Assembly (NCBI RefSeq): GCF_038433155.1
Contig: NZ_JBCDMW010000015.1
Span: 18,792 to 82,791, forward strand
Length of the DNA: 64,000 nucleotides
Direction: 5' to 3'
From: Luteococcus sp038433155
Lineage (GTDB): Bacteria > Actinomycetota > Actinomycetes > Propionibacteriales > Propionibacteriaceae
This document shows, piece by piece, positions 23,129 to 30,439 of the stretch; within the stretch, counting starts at the first letter, position 1, and each line of letters begins with the position of its first letter. The position numbers were made by a program, and so were the translations under genes. Under the pieces are notes generated by a model, which saw only the letters and a list, made by a program, of their open reading frames with translations, was not told where the DNA came from and ran no database searches.

Positions 23129-24157
23129 ATGGCAAAGATGTTCTACGACGACGACGCCGACCTCTCCATCATCCAGGGCCGTACGGTCGCCGTGATCGGC
23201 TACGGCTCGCAGGGGCATGCGCATGCGCTGAGCCTGCGGGATTCCGGCGTCGACGTGCGGGTCGGCCTGGCCGAGGGCAGCAAGTCCCGCGCCAAGGCCG
23301 AGGCCGAGGGGCTGCGCGTCCTCAGCGTCGCCGAGGCCGTGGAGGAGGCCGACGTCATCATGATCCTCACCCCCGACCAGGTCCAGCGTGGGCTGTACAA
23401 GGCCGAGATCGAGCCGAACCTGCAGGATGGCGACGCCCTGTTCTTCGCCCACGGCTTCAACATCCGCTTCGGCTACATCACCCCGCCGGAGGGCGTCGAC
23501 GTCTGCATGGTCGCCCCCAAGGGGCCCGGCCACGTCGTGCGTCGCGAGTACGCCGACGGCCGGGGCGTCCCGGTCATCGTCGCTGTCGAGAAGGACGCTT
23601 CGGGTGATGCCTGGCCGCTGGCCCTGAGCTATGCCAAGGCCATCGGTGGCCTGCGTGCCGGTGGCATCGAGACCACCTTCACCGAGGAGACCGAGACCGA
23701 CCTGTTCGGTGAGCAGGCCGTGCTCTGTGGCGGCATGTCGCACCTGGTGCAGGCCGGTTTCGAGACCCTGGTGGAAGCCGGCTACCAGCCCGAGGTGGCC
23801 TACTTCGAGTGCCTGCACGAGCTCAAGCTGATCGTCGACCTGATGATCGAGGGCGGCATCTCCAAGCAGCGCTGGAGCATCTCCGACACCGCCGAGTACG
23901 GCGACTACGTCTCCGGCCCGCGCGTCGTGGACGACCACGTCAAGCAGAACATGAAGGCCATCCTGACCGACATCCAGAACGGCACCTTCGCCAAGAACTT
24001 CATCGAGGACCAGGACGCGGGCGCGCCCGAGTTCAAGAAGATGCGCGAGACCGAGCAGGGCCACCAGATCGAGGCCACCGGCAAGGAGCTCCGCAAGATG
24101 TTCAGCTGGATCAAGGAGACCGACGAGGACTACACCGAAGGCAAGGCCGACCGCTGA
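23129..24157 (+). CDS. ilvC: ketol-acid reductoisomerase, class I
   Basis: Second step of valine/isoleucine synthesis: isomerisation and NADPH reduction of acetohydroxy acids. 342 residues, the short class I form. The Rossmann motif is VIGYGSQGHAHALSLRDSG; EGSKSRAKAEAEG holds the phosphate-binding Ser/Arg pattern of NADPH enzymes. Metal and substrate ligands are in DLFGEQAVLCGG and CLHELKLIVDLMIEGG. A strong AAGGAG site lies before the ATG, 56 nt after ilvN. A 15-bp terminator follows. Confidence 0.98.
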   Translation: MAKMFYDDDADLSIIQGRTVAVIGYGSQGHAHALSLRDSGVDVRVGLAEGSKSRAKAEAEGLRVLSVAEAVEEADVIMILTPDQVQRGLYKAEIEPNLQDGDALFFAHGFNIRFGYITPPEGVDVCMVAPKGPGHVVRREYADGRGVPVIVAVEKDASGDAWPLALSYAKAIGGLRAGGIETTFTEETETDLFGEQAVLCGGMSHLVQAGFETLVEAGYQPEVAYFECLHELKLIVDLMIEGGISKQRWSISDTAEYGDYVSGPRVVDDHVKQNMKAILTDIQNGTFAKNFIEDQDAGAPEFKKMRETEQGHQIEATGKELRKMFSWIKETDEDYTEGKADR

Positions 24158-24183
24158 TCTGAGCGCTACGCCAATCTCAGGAT

Positions 24184-24205
24184 GGTCCCCGAGCTTGTCG
24201 AGGGG
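24184..24205 (+). repeat. dispersed CCCCGAGCTTGTCGAGGGG repeat after ilvC
   Basis: Exact copy of the repeat consensus, directly abutting the ilvC terminator. Imperfect dyad symmetry: CGA-gcttg-TCG with flanking CC/GG. Confidence 0.8.
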
Positions 24206-24240
24206 CGAGGCCCCTTCCGCAGCATGCGGAAGGGGCCTCG
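24206..24240 (+). terminator. ilvBNC terminator
   Basis: CGAGGCCCCTTCCGC and GCGGAAGGGGCCTCG form a perfect 15-bp stem with loop AGCAT, about 50 nt past the ilvC stop. No T-run follows, as is common for actinobacterial terminators. Confidence 0.85.
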
Positions 24241-24265
24241 TGCTGTGTCCACCCCCGATCTGCGA

Positions 24266-24315
24266 GTACCCACGCAACCCCGGTCCCCGGGTAACCACGC
24301 AACCCCGGTCCCCAA
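24266..24315 (+). repeat. two tandem 25-nt repeats
   Basis: GTACCCACGCAACCCCGGTC (start of unit 1) and GTAACCACGCAACCCCGGTC (start of unit 2), then CCCGG/CCCAA. The second unit runs into a degenerate CCGGTCGAGCGG that resembles the dispersed repeat. No coding role seen. Confidence 0.65.
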
Positions 24316-24344
24316 GCCGGTCGAGCGGTTGAAAAGCAGGCTTC

Positions 24345-24361
24345 TTCTAGTAACAATAGAA
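24345..24361. promoter_or_regulatory. palindromic operator overlapping the gntR promoter
   Basis: TTCTA-GTAACAA-TAGAA immediately upstream of the GntR start codon (ATG 24364), overlapping the AT-rich -10 region in otherwise GC-rich DNA. Position suggests autoregulation, as in other YtrA-type systems. Confidence 0.65.
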
Positions 24362-24363
24362 CT

Positions 24364-24714
24364 ATGTTGTGGACGGTGAATCCGGCGTCACCGACGCCCT
24401 TGTTCGAGCAACTCGCCGCGCTGGTGCGCCGCGCGATCGCCGATGGGAAGCTGGCCAAGGGCGAGAAGCTGCCGTCGGCCAAAGAACTGGCCGCCTCGCT
24501 GGAGATCAACCTGCACACCGTGCTGCGCGCCTACCAGAGCCTGCGCGACGAAGGGCTGATCGAGCTGCGGCGCGGCAGGGGAGCGGTGGTGATCGCCGAG
24601 GATCCCGGTCTGGTGAACCTGCACCTGATGGCCGACGAGCTGCTGGCAGAGGCCGGACGGCTGGGGCTGGCGCATGAGCACCTCGTCGAGATCCTGGAAG
24701 GTCGTCGGGCATGA
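24364..24714 (+). CDS. GntR-family regulator, YtrA type
   Basis: 116-residue regulator with an N-terminal winged helix (PLFEQLAALVRRAIADGKLAKGEKLPSAKELAASLEINLHTVLRAYQSL, the GntR signature around residues 10-60) and only a short C-terminal helical part, as in the YtrA subgroup. Those regulators usually control an adjacent membrane-protein or ABC-transporter operon and themselves. Here the partner is a DUF1648 membrane protein overlapping by ATGA. A palindrome covers its promoter. Confidence 0.9.
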   Translation: MLWTVNPASPTPLFEQLAALVRRAIADGKLAKGEKLPSAKELAASLEINLHTVLRAYQSLRDEGLIELRRGRGAVVIAEDPGLVNLHLMADELLAEAGRLGLAHEHLVEILEGRRA

Positions 24715-25718
24715 ACACCACCACGACGACCCAGGAATTCGTCGATCACCCGCCCGCTCGGGTCTACTGGCTGCCCGCGCTGGTCTGCCTGCTGTGTACC
24801 GCTGGCGGGGTCGTGCTGGTGTGGAGCGTGCGGGGTCAGCTGCCGGACCCGGTGGTCGCCCACTGGGGAGCCGACGGCAGGCCCGACGGCTTCACTCCGC
24901 TCAGCCAGGTGGTGAGCCTGCACGCCATCCTCACCCCGGCCCTCAGCCTGCCGATGCTCGCCGTGGGTGCGGCCATGAAGCAGGCCCGGGTGATGGCACC
25001 GGTGGTGGCAGGCACCGCCACCTTCGTCGCCACGACCTTCTTTGGCGGAATCTGGATGCAGCGCGGCCGGCCCACCGGACAGGCCGGCGACGAGTGGAGC
25101 AGCGTCGCGGCGGGTGTAGTGGCGGCAATCGCCGTGGGTGGTCTGGTCTGGCTGGCCACGCGTGCTCCCAAGGTGCTGGTTCCCGCCTCGACGGTGTTGC
25201 CGGACGGTGTGCCCACGGTCACCGGCCCCACCAATGGCCGCTTCGCGTGGACCGGCTCCCTGGTGCGCGGCAGGGCCGTCCACTGGTTCTTCGGACTGGC
25301 GGCGCTCCCGGTCGTTGCTATGGGCGTGCTGTTCGCGGTGCTGGGGAACCTCCCGGGGGCGCTGTTCATGCTGCTCACCCTGCTGGTGGTGCTCGTGCCC
25401 TTCCAGATGATGTTCGCCCGCATCACCGTCGACTCCCGGGGGCTTCGCACCGCGGGACCTATCCGCTGGGTCAACATCCCGCTGGAGACCATCGTCTCGG
25501 CCGAGGTGGGCAGGACGGTCAATCCGCTCGGGGATTTTGGCGGCTATGGGCTGCGCGGTGCCCTCTTTGATGGCGCCAGGGGCCTGGTCACGGCCGAGGC
25601 GCCCACCCTGCTGGTCCACCAGGCCGGCAAGCCGCCGATGTACCTCACCGTCGCCGACCCCGAGACCGCCGCGGCCACCCTGAACACCTTGCTCGCGACG
25701 CAACGTCGCGGACGATGA
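24711..25718 (+). CDS. DUF1648-containing multi-TM membrane protein
   Basis: 335-residue protein with about six TM segments. The N-terminal DUF1648 signature LPDPVVAHWGADGRPDG lies near residue 45, as found in SdpI-like and YtrA-regulated membrane proteins. A PH-like soluble domain (ITVDSRGLRTAGPIRWVNIPLETIVSAEV) forms the C-terminal third. It is co-translated with the GntR gene. A role in cell-envelope stress or peptide immunity would fit the family but is unproven here. Confidence 0.8.
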   Translation: MNTTTTTQEFVDHPPARVYWLPALVCLLCTAGGVVLVWSVRGQLPDPVVAHWGADGRPDGFTPLSQVVSLHAILTPALSLPMLAVGAAMKQARVMAPVVAGTATFVATTFFGGIWMQRGRPTGQAGDEWSSVAAGVVAAIAVGGLVWLATRAPKVLVPASTVLPDGVPTVTGPTNGRFAWTGSLVRGRAVHWFFGLAALPVVAMGVLFAVLGNLPGALFMLLTLLVVLVPFQMMFARITVDSRGLRTAGPIRWVNIPLETIVSAEVGRTVNPLGDFGGYGLRGALFDGARGLVTAEAPTLLVHQAGKPPMYLTVADPETAAATLNTLLATQRRGR

Positions 25719-25737
25719 GAAGGCGAGTGAGATAACG

Positions 25738-25889
25738 GTGCCGGCCATCGAGTTGGTCGTCGTGGGCCTGGTGTGTGGCGCGGCTTCGGGGCCGCCGCGG
25801 GGGTGTCATTGGCCGGTCTGGTGTTGATGCTGATCCTGACGATTCCGGCCAGTGTCATCGGCATCCGGGCGGCGAACCGCGTCGAGTGA
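25738..25889 (+). pseudogene. small membrane-protein gene broken by a single-base frameshift
   Basis: From GTG 25738 the frame reads MPAIELVVVGLVCGAAS, then leaves the hydrophobic pattern and stops early. The next frame continues the same pattern (AAAGVSLAGLVLMLILTIPASVIGIRAANRVE) to the TGA at 25887-25889. Adding one T in GCGGCTTCGGGG would join them as ...CGAAFGAAAGVSL..., a plausible 51-residue, one- or two-TM protein. Either a real loss-of-function mutation or a sequencing error. It sits in the gap between the DUF1648 and patatin genes. Confidence 0.65.
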
Positions 25890-25910
25890 GCAGCGGGCTA
25901 GGGTGGCGGC

Positions 25911-26801
25911 GTGCCCGATTCCCTGACCAGCAACATCCTTGACACGGCCCTGATCTTCGAGGGCGGCGGGATGCGGGCCGCCTACACCTGCGCGGTGGTG
26001 CAGGAACTGCTGGCTCAGGAGATGTATTTCGACTTCGTCGCGGGGATCTCGGCCGGCTCGTCCAACAGCCTCAACTACGTCGCCCGGGACAGCGCCCGGG
26101 CCGAGGCCAGCTTCCTCGACATCGCCGAGCACCCGGACTTCGGCAGCTGGCGCACCTGGGTGCGCGGCAAGGGCGTCTTCAATGCCGAGTTCATCTACGA
26201 ACAGACGGGGCTGCCGGACCAGCCGCTACCCCTGGACTGGGAGGCCTTCCGGGCCAATCCCGCCACCCTGAACGTCGGCGGCTTCAATGCCCGCACCGGG
26301 GAGCACGTCTACTGGAGCCAGGCGGACATGCCTGACCTCCCGGCCTTGGCGAAGCGGATCCGCGCGTCGTCGACCATGCCGGGGCTGATGCCGATCGTGC
26401 AGATTGACGGCGATCCGTGGTGCGACGGCGCGCTGGGCCCCAGCGGTGGCATCGCGCTGGATGCGGCCAAGGAAGCGGGCTATCAGAGGTTTTTCGTGGT
26501 GCTCACCCGCGAGGCTGGCTATCGCAAGGCACCGGCGCGGCACCCGCGCGCCTACGACGTGGTCTTTCGGCGCTATCCAAAGATCGCTCGCGCCCTGCTG
26601 GATCGGGCGGAAAACTACAACCGCACCTTGGACGAGCTCGCCGAGCTGGAACGGCAGGGGAGGGCCTACGTCTTCCGGCCCACCCACATGAAGATCGCCA
26701 ACCAGGAGCGCCGGATCGACCGGCTGCGGGAGGCCCATGCGCTGGGCGCCGCCCAGGCCAAGGAGGAGCTGCCCGCCTGGGAACGCTTCCTGGGCCGCTG
26801 A
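25911..26801 (+). CDS. patatin-like phospholipase
   Basis: 296-residue lipid acyl hydrolase of the YjjU-type patatin group. Oxyanion motif FEGGGMRAAYT, nucleophile GISAGSSNS (Ser of GxSxG) and the dyad aspartate in CDGALGPSGG are all present. The GTG start is 6 nt after TAGGGT (25899-25904), so leaderless. No signal peptide, hence cytoplasmic or membrane-peripheral. It ends against a dispersed repeat and a convergent methyltransferase gene. Confidence 0.9.
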   Translation: MPDSLTSNILDTALIFEGGGMRAAYTCAVVQELLAQEMYFDFVAGISAGSSNSLNYVARDSARAEASFLDIAEHPDFGSWRTWVRGKGVFNAEFIYEQTGLPDQPLPLDWEAFRANPATLNVGGFNARTGEHVYWSQADMPDLPALAKRIRASSTMPGLMPIVQIDGDPWCDGALGPSGGIALDAAKEAGYQRFFVVLTREAGYRKAPARHPRAYDVVFRRYPKIARALLDRAENYNRTLDELAELERQGRAYVFRPTHMKIANQERRIDRLREAHALGAAQAKEELPAWERFLGR

Positions 26802-26808
26802 CCCCACG

Positions 26809-26830
26809 GGTCCCCGAGCTTGTCGAGGGG
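26809..26830 (+). repeat. dispersed CCCCGAGCTTGTCGAGGGG repeat between convergent genes
   Basis: Exact repeat copy that fills almost the entire 29-nt space between the patatin stop and the methyltransferase stop on the other strand. It may serve as a bidirectional terminator here. Confidence 0.8.
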
Positions 26831-27397
26831 TCAGTTCTTGGTGGCCAGCACCACGGCCAGGTCCGGGGCGACGGCCACCTCGCTGGAGGTGAACCGCTCG
26901 TCGCTCAACCAGCCCTGCCGCAGGGTGTCGATGGCCCCGGTCACCTCGCGCGGCGGCCAGCCGGGGGAGGGGTCGAAGTCGTCGATCACCACCACGCCGC
27001 CCGGCTCCACCAACTGCCAGGCCAGGTCCCGGGAGATCAGTTCCGCGGTGCGTCGGCTGAGGTAGAGCAGGGAGAAGGGACCCCGGGCGCGCAGGGTCTC
27101 GCAGCCGCCGTCCAGCACCTCCACGTCGGCGCCCTGCAGGGTCTGCCGGGCCTGCTCGGCGCGTTCCGGGTCCTGCTCGACGCACACCACGTGGGTGCTC
27201 TGCGGGGCGCCGCTGCGCAGCCACGCCACCCCGGCGCCACCGCCGGTACTGGCCTCCGCGATCGTGCCCTCCCGGCCGGCCGCCAGGGTGGCCAGCAGAC
27301 GGCCGGTCTCATTGCGCGTGGTCTGCAGCCAACCGGTCAGCAGACACTGGTGCAATGCCCGGCTGACTAGCTCGGGAACCTCGTCTGGGGTGCTCAC
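26831..27397 (-). CDS. class I SAM-dependent methyltransferase-like protein
   Basis: 188 residues with a Rossmann methyltransferase layout: EASTGGGAGVAWLRSG (motif I), THVVCVEQDPERAEQARQ (motif II), an ADVEVLDGG segment and GGVVVIDDFDPSPGWPP (motif IV, O-methyltransferase-like DDF). The N-terminal helical region (LVSRALHQCLLTGWLQTT) resembles catechol/caffeoyl-CoA O-methyltransferases. GTG start, with GAGACT 6 nt upstream on its strand. Substrate unknown. Confidence 0.78.
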   Translation of the reverse strand: MSTPDEVPELVSRALHQCLLTGWLQTTRNETGRLLATLAAGREGTIAEASTGGGAGVAWLRSGAPQSTHVVCVEQDPERAEQARQTLQGADVEVLDGGCETLRARGPFSLLYLSRRTAELISRDLAWQLVEPGGVVVIDDFDPSPGWPPREVTGAIDTLRQGWLSDERFTSSEVAVAPDLAVVLATKN

Positions 27398-27480
27398 CCG
27401 GTCAGTCTCTCAGGTGGCCGACGGGGAGCCTGTGCGGGTCACTTCCTGAGACCGGGCCCCGGTGGCCCTACGCTGTTGGC

Positions 27481-28341
27481 GTGACGACGTCCCCCCCGCC
27501 CTGGAAACGACCACCCATCCGCCTGACCCGGCGTGGCAGCCGAGTGGTCTCGGTGGCCGTGCTCGCCCTGGCCGGGCTGCTGGTGCTCACCATCCTGGGA
27601 ATGCTGGTCCGGGGCTGCTCATCGAAGGAGGAGCGTGACCTGGCGGTGGCCCCGGGGGAGTCGGCGACTCCGGCTGTCACCCCCTCGGCTAGTTCGAGCG
27701 CCACGCCCAGCTCCAGCCCAACGCCCAGTGCACAGACCCCGTCACCCATGCCCAGCGCGGGAACCGGGGACGACGACGCCAACACCGACACCACGGGCAT
27801 GAAGCACTCGGGCCTGAAGGGCAAGGGCAGTTGGAAGGTGGCCAACCTGAGCGTGGCCCCGGCGAAGAAGACCGTCGCGGTGCACCGCTATGTGGTCAAG
27901 AGCGAGGACGGCACCGGGATCGACGCCACCACCGCGGCCCGCCAGATCAGCGACACCCTGAATGATCCCCGTGGCTGGATCGGCCACCAGGGGCACTCCT
28001 TCGAGCTGGTCAAGGACCCGGCCAGGGCGGAGTTCACCATCTTCCTGGCCTCTCCGGGCACCGCGCAGACGATGTGCCCGCTGGACATCAAAATGACCTG
28101 GAGCTGCCGGGCGGGGCAGAACGTCATCCTGAACACGGACCGCTGGCTCTACATGACCCCCAGCTTCACCGACCTGACCGACTACCGGGCCTACATGGTC
28201 AACCATGAGGTGGGTCACTTCATCGGCAAGGACCACGTCGGCTGCCCCGCCAAGGGACGCAAGGCGCCGGTGATGATGCAGCAGAGCAAGAAGACCGATG
28301 GCTGCACGCCCAATCCGTGGCCCAGCCAGGACGGCAAGTAG
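27481..28341 (+). CDS. DUF3152 secreted/membrane-anchored metalloprotease-like protein
   Basis: 286 residues. A basic N-terminus and single TM (VSVAVLALAGLLVLTILGML, about residues 22-41) anchor it, followed by a Ser/Thr/Pro-rich linker of about 50 residues. The extracellular domain has the zinc-protease motif NHEVGHFIGKDHVGC (HExxHxxxxxH-like) and two pairs of cysteines (MCPLDIKMTWSC; CPAK..GC). This matches the actinobacterial DUF3152 family. TACGCT at 27469-27474 is 6 nt before GTG 27481, supporting the start. Activity is predicted, not proven. Confidence 0.87.
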   Translation: MTTSPPPWKRPPIRLTRRGSRVVSVAVLALAGLLVLTILGMLVRGCSSKEERDLAVAPGESATPAVTPSASSSATPSSSPTPSAQTPSPMPSAGTGDDDANTDTTGMKHSGLKGKGSWKVANLSVAPAKKTVAVHRYVVKSEDGTGIDATTAARQISDTLNDPRGWIGHQGHSFELVKDPARAEFTIFLASPGTAQTMCPLDIKMTWSCRAGQNVILNTDRWLYMTPSFTDLTDYRAYMVNHEVGHFIGKDHVGCPAKGRKAPVMMQQSKKTDGCTPNPWPSQDGK

Positions 28342-28515
28342 CCGCTGCCGATGCCATGACCCAGAGGGGGCTGCACAAAGTGGCAACTTTCTGACGATTC
28401 GAAGGTTCAAGAAATTTTCTGCGTCAGCCTGGCTGCCAATTTGAGCAGCAGGTTGCGGGCTGCGAGGCATGGGATCGCGTGGCAGGGGCTTGGCGGTCGT
28501 GGCACAATGGCCGCA

Positions 28516-28642
28516 ACGTGTTCCGGGGTCGGTGCAAGTCCGAACCGGCGGTGACAGTCCGCGACCCGTCAGCTGCCAGCTGACGGTTGATCTGGTGCAA
28601 TTCCAGGACCGACGGTGAAAGTCCGGATGGGAGGAAACACGT
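28516..28642 (+). ncRNA. FMN (RFN) riboswitch controlling ribD-ribE-ribBA-ribH
   Basis: P1 closes with ACGTGTT (28516-28522) and AACACGT (28636-28642). Conserved blocks: GGTCGGTGCAAGTCCGAACC, GGCGGTGACAGTCCGCGACC, a variable stem (GTCAGCTG/CAGCTGAC), GGTGCAATTCCAGGACCGAC and GGTGAAAGTCCGGATGGGAG. It lies just upstream of the riboflavin operon. Confidence 0.96.
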
Positions 28643-28646
28643 GGAG

Positions 28647-28673
28647 CCGGGTTGGCGCCTGTGGCGCAACCGG
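28647..28673 (+). promoter_or_regulatory. expression-platform hairpin of the FMN riboswitch
   Basis: CCGGGTTGGCGCC pairs with GGCGCAACCGG (two single-base bulges) around a 3-nt loop, 4 nt after the aptamer P1 stem. It lies about 115 nt before the ribD start and lacks a T-run, so it could be a Rho-independent-like or Rho-linked switch. No evident sequestration of the ribD ribosome-binding site. Confidence 0.55.
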
Positions 28674-28789
28674 TTGCTTGGCCGTATGTCCTTGGTCGAT
28701 GGACTTGGCGACGTGCGGCGCGAACGCGCATCCGTGCGCGGCCTCGCACACCCCGGAGCACGGCAGTGGTGCCGATGCAGGGGAGTGAG

Positions 28790-29830
28790 ATGGATCAGAC
28801 ACAGTGGCCGACGCACGAACGCGTCGCCATGCGGCGCGCCCTGGAGCTTGCCGCCGGTGGCCCCGAGGCCGATCCCAATCCCCGCGTCGGCTGCGTCCTG
28901 CTGGATGCCGACGGCGCCACCGTGGGGGAGGGCTGGCATGAGGGCGCCGGCACCGACCATGCCGAGGTGGTGGCCCTCAAGGCTGCGGGCGAGCTGGCCC
29001 GCGGTGGCACTGCCGTCGTCACGCTGGAACCCTGCAATCACACCGGCCGCACCGGACCCTGCGCGCAGGCGCTGATCGCCGCCGGAGTCTCCCGGGTCGT
29101 CTTTGCCCAGGCCGACCCCACCGCTCAGGCCAGCGGCGGCGCCGCCACCCTGCGGGCCGCCGGCATCCGGGTGGAGACTGGCCTGCTGGCGCACGAATCC
29201 GCGGGGCTGAACCACAGCTGGACCTTTGCCCAGAAGAGTGGCCGGCCGTGGGTGAGCTGGAAGTTCGCCGCCACCCTGGACGGCCGCAGCGCCGCCGCCG
29301 ACGGCAGCTCCCAATGGATCACCGGCCCCGTGATGCGCCGGGCAATGAACCAACGCCGGGCTCGGTGCGGTGCCGTGGTGGTGGGCACGGGCACCGTGCT
29401 GTCCGACGATCCCCGGCTCACCGTCCGGGATGAGCAGAATCAGCCGATGGGCAGGCAGCCGCTGCGGGTGGTGGTTGGGGACCGGCCGGTGCCAGCCGAG
29501 GCCCGGGTGCGCGGTACCGACAGCCGTTTCCGGCAGCTCCCCGGCGGCAAGCCGCAGGAGGTGCTGCAATCCCTGTCCCAGCAGGGAATCCACCATGTCT
29601 GGCTGGAGGGTGGGCCGGCCCTGGCCGCCGCCTGGTGGCGCGCCGGGGTGATCGACGAGGTGATCTGTTGCCTGGCTCCTGCCCTGCTGGGCGCCGGGAA
29701 GGCTGCCGTCGCCGATCTGGGCATCACCACCATCGCCGACATCGCGCGGCTGCACCTCGTCGACGTCGAGCGCCACGGCGAGGACGTCGCCCTGATCCTG
29801 AACCCCATCCGAAATCCGAAGGAGAAGTGA
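28790..29830 (+). CDS. ribD: bifunctional riboflavin deaminase/reductase RibD
   Basis: 346 residues. N-terminal deaminase has the zinc ligands HAEVVALKAAGE and LEPCNHTGRTGPC; the C-terminal reductase has WKFAATLDGRSAAADGSSQWI and the WLEGGPALAAAWW region. It deaminates and then reduces the pyrimidine intermediate of riboflavin synthesis. ATG 28790 has GGGGAG 5-6 nt upstream; ATG 28775 is in frame but lacks a site. First gene of a tightly packed operon under the FMN riboswitch. Confidence 0.95.
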   Translation: MDQTQWPTHERVAMRRALELAAGGPEADPNPRVGCVLLDADGATVGEGWHEGAGTDHAEVVALKAAGELARGGTAVVTLEPCNHTGRTGPCAQALIAAGVSRVVFAQADPTAQASGGAATLRAAGIRVETGLLAHESAGLNHSWTFAQKSGRPWVSWKFAATLDGRSAAADGSSQWITGPVMRRAMNQRRARCGAVVVGTGTVLSDDPRLTVRDEQNQPMGRQPLRVVVGDRPVPAEARVRGTDSRFRQLPGGKPQEVLQSLSQQGIHHVWLEGGPALAAAWWRAGVIDEVICCLAPALLGAGKAAVADLGITTIADIARLHLVDVERHGEDVALILNPIRNPKEK

Positions 29831-30439
29831 ATGTTCACCGGAATCGTCGAGGAACTGGGCAGCGTCCAGTCCATCCAGCACGGCGAGGAGTCCGCAGTGT
29901 TGCGGATCCGCGGCCCGCTGGTGGTCAGTGACGCCAGCCCCGGTGCGTCGATCTGCTGCAATGGCGTCTGCCTGACCGTCGTCGAGCACGATGCCGAGTC
30001 CTTCAGCGTCGACGTGATGGCCGAGAGCCTGCGCCGGTCCTCGCTGGGTGAGCTCGCCGAGGGTTCGCCGGTCAACCTGGAACGGGCGATGGCCGCCAAT
30101 GGCCGGTTCGGCGGGCACGTGGTGCAGGGTCATGTGGACGGCACCGCACGGATCCTGCAGCGCACCCCCGGCGAGCGCTGGGAGGTGGTGCGCTTCGAGC
30201 TGCCCGCTGCTCTGGCCCGCTATGTGGTGGAGAAGGGCTCCATCACCGTCGACGGGGTCTCCCTGACGGTCAGCGGCATCGGTGAGGACTTCTTCGAGGT
30301 CTCCCTGATCCCCACCACCCTGGAGCTGACCACGCTGGGCAGCAAGCAGGTGGGGGATGCCGTGAACCTGGAGGTGGACGTGCTGGCCAAGTATGTCGAG
30401 AAGATGCTGGCTGCCAAGGATTCGGAGGCGCGGGAATGA
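29831..30439 (+). CDS. ribE: riboflavin synthase alpha chain
   Basis: Dismutates two 6,7-dimethyl-8-ribityllumazine molecules to riboflavin. 202 residues in two similar lumazine-binding barrels; starts MFTGIVEELGSV, with SICCNGVCLTVV in the first barrel and GSITVDGVSLTVS in the second. The ATG follows the ribD stop with no gap; the stop overlaps the ribBA ATG. Confidence 0.96.
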   Translation: MFTGIVEELGSVQSIQHGEESAVLRIRGPLVVSDASPGASICCNGVCLTVVEHDAESFSVDVMAESLRRSSLGELAEGSPVNLERAMAANGRFGGHVVQGHVDGTARILQRTPGERWEVVRFELPAALARYVVEKGSITVDGVSLTVSGIGEDFFEVSLIPTTLELTTLGSKQVGDAVNLEVDVLAKYVEKMLAAKDSEARE

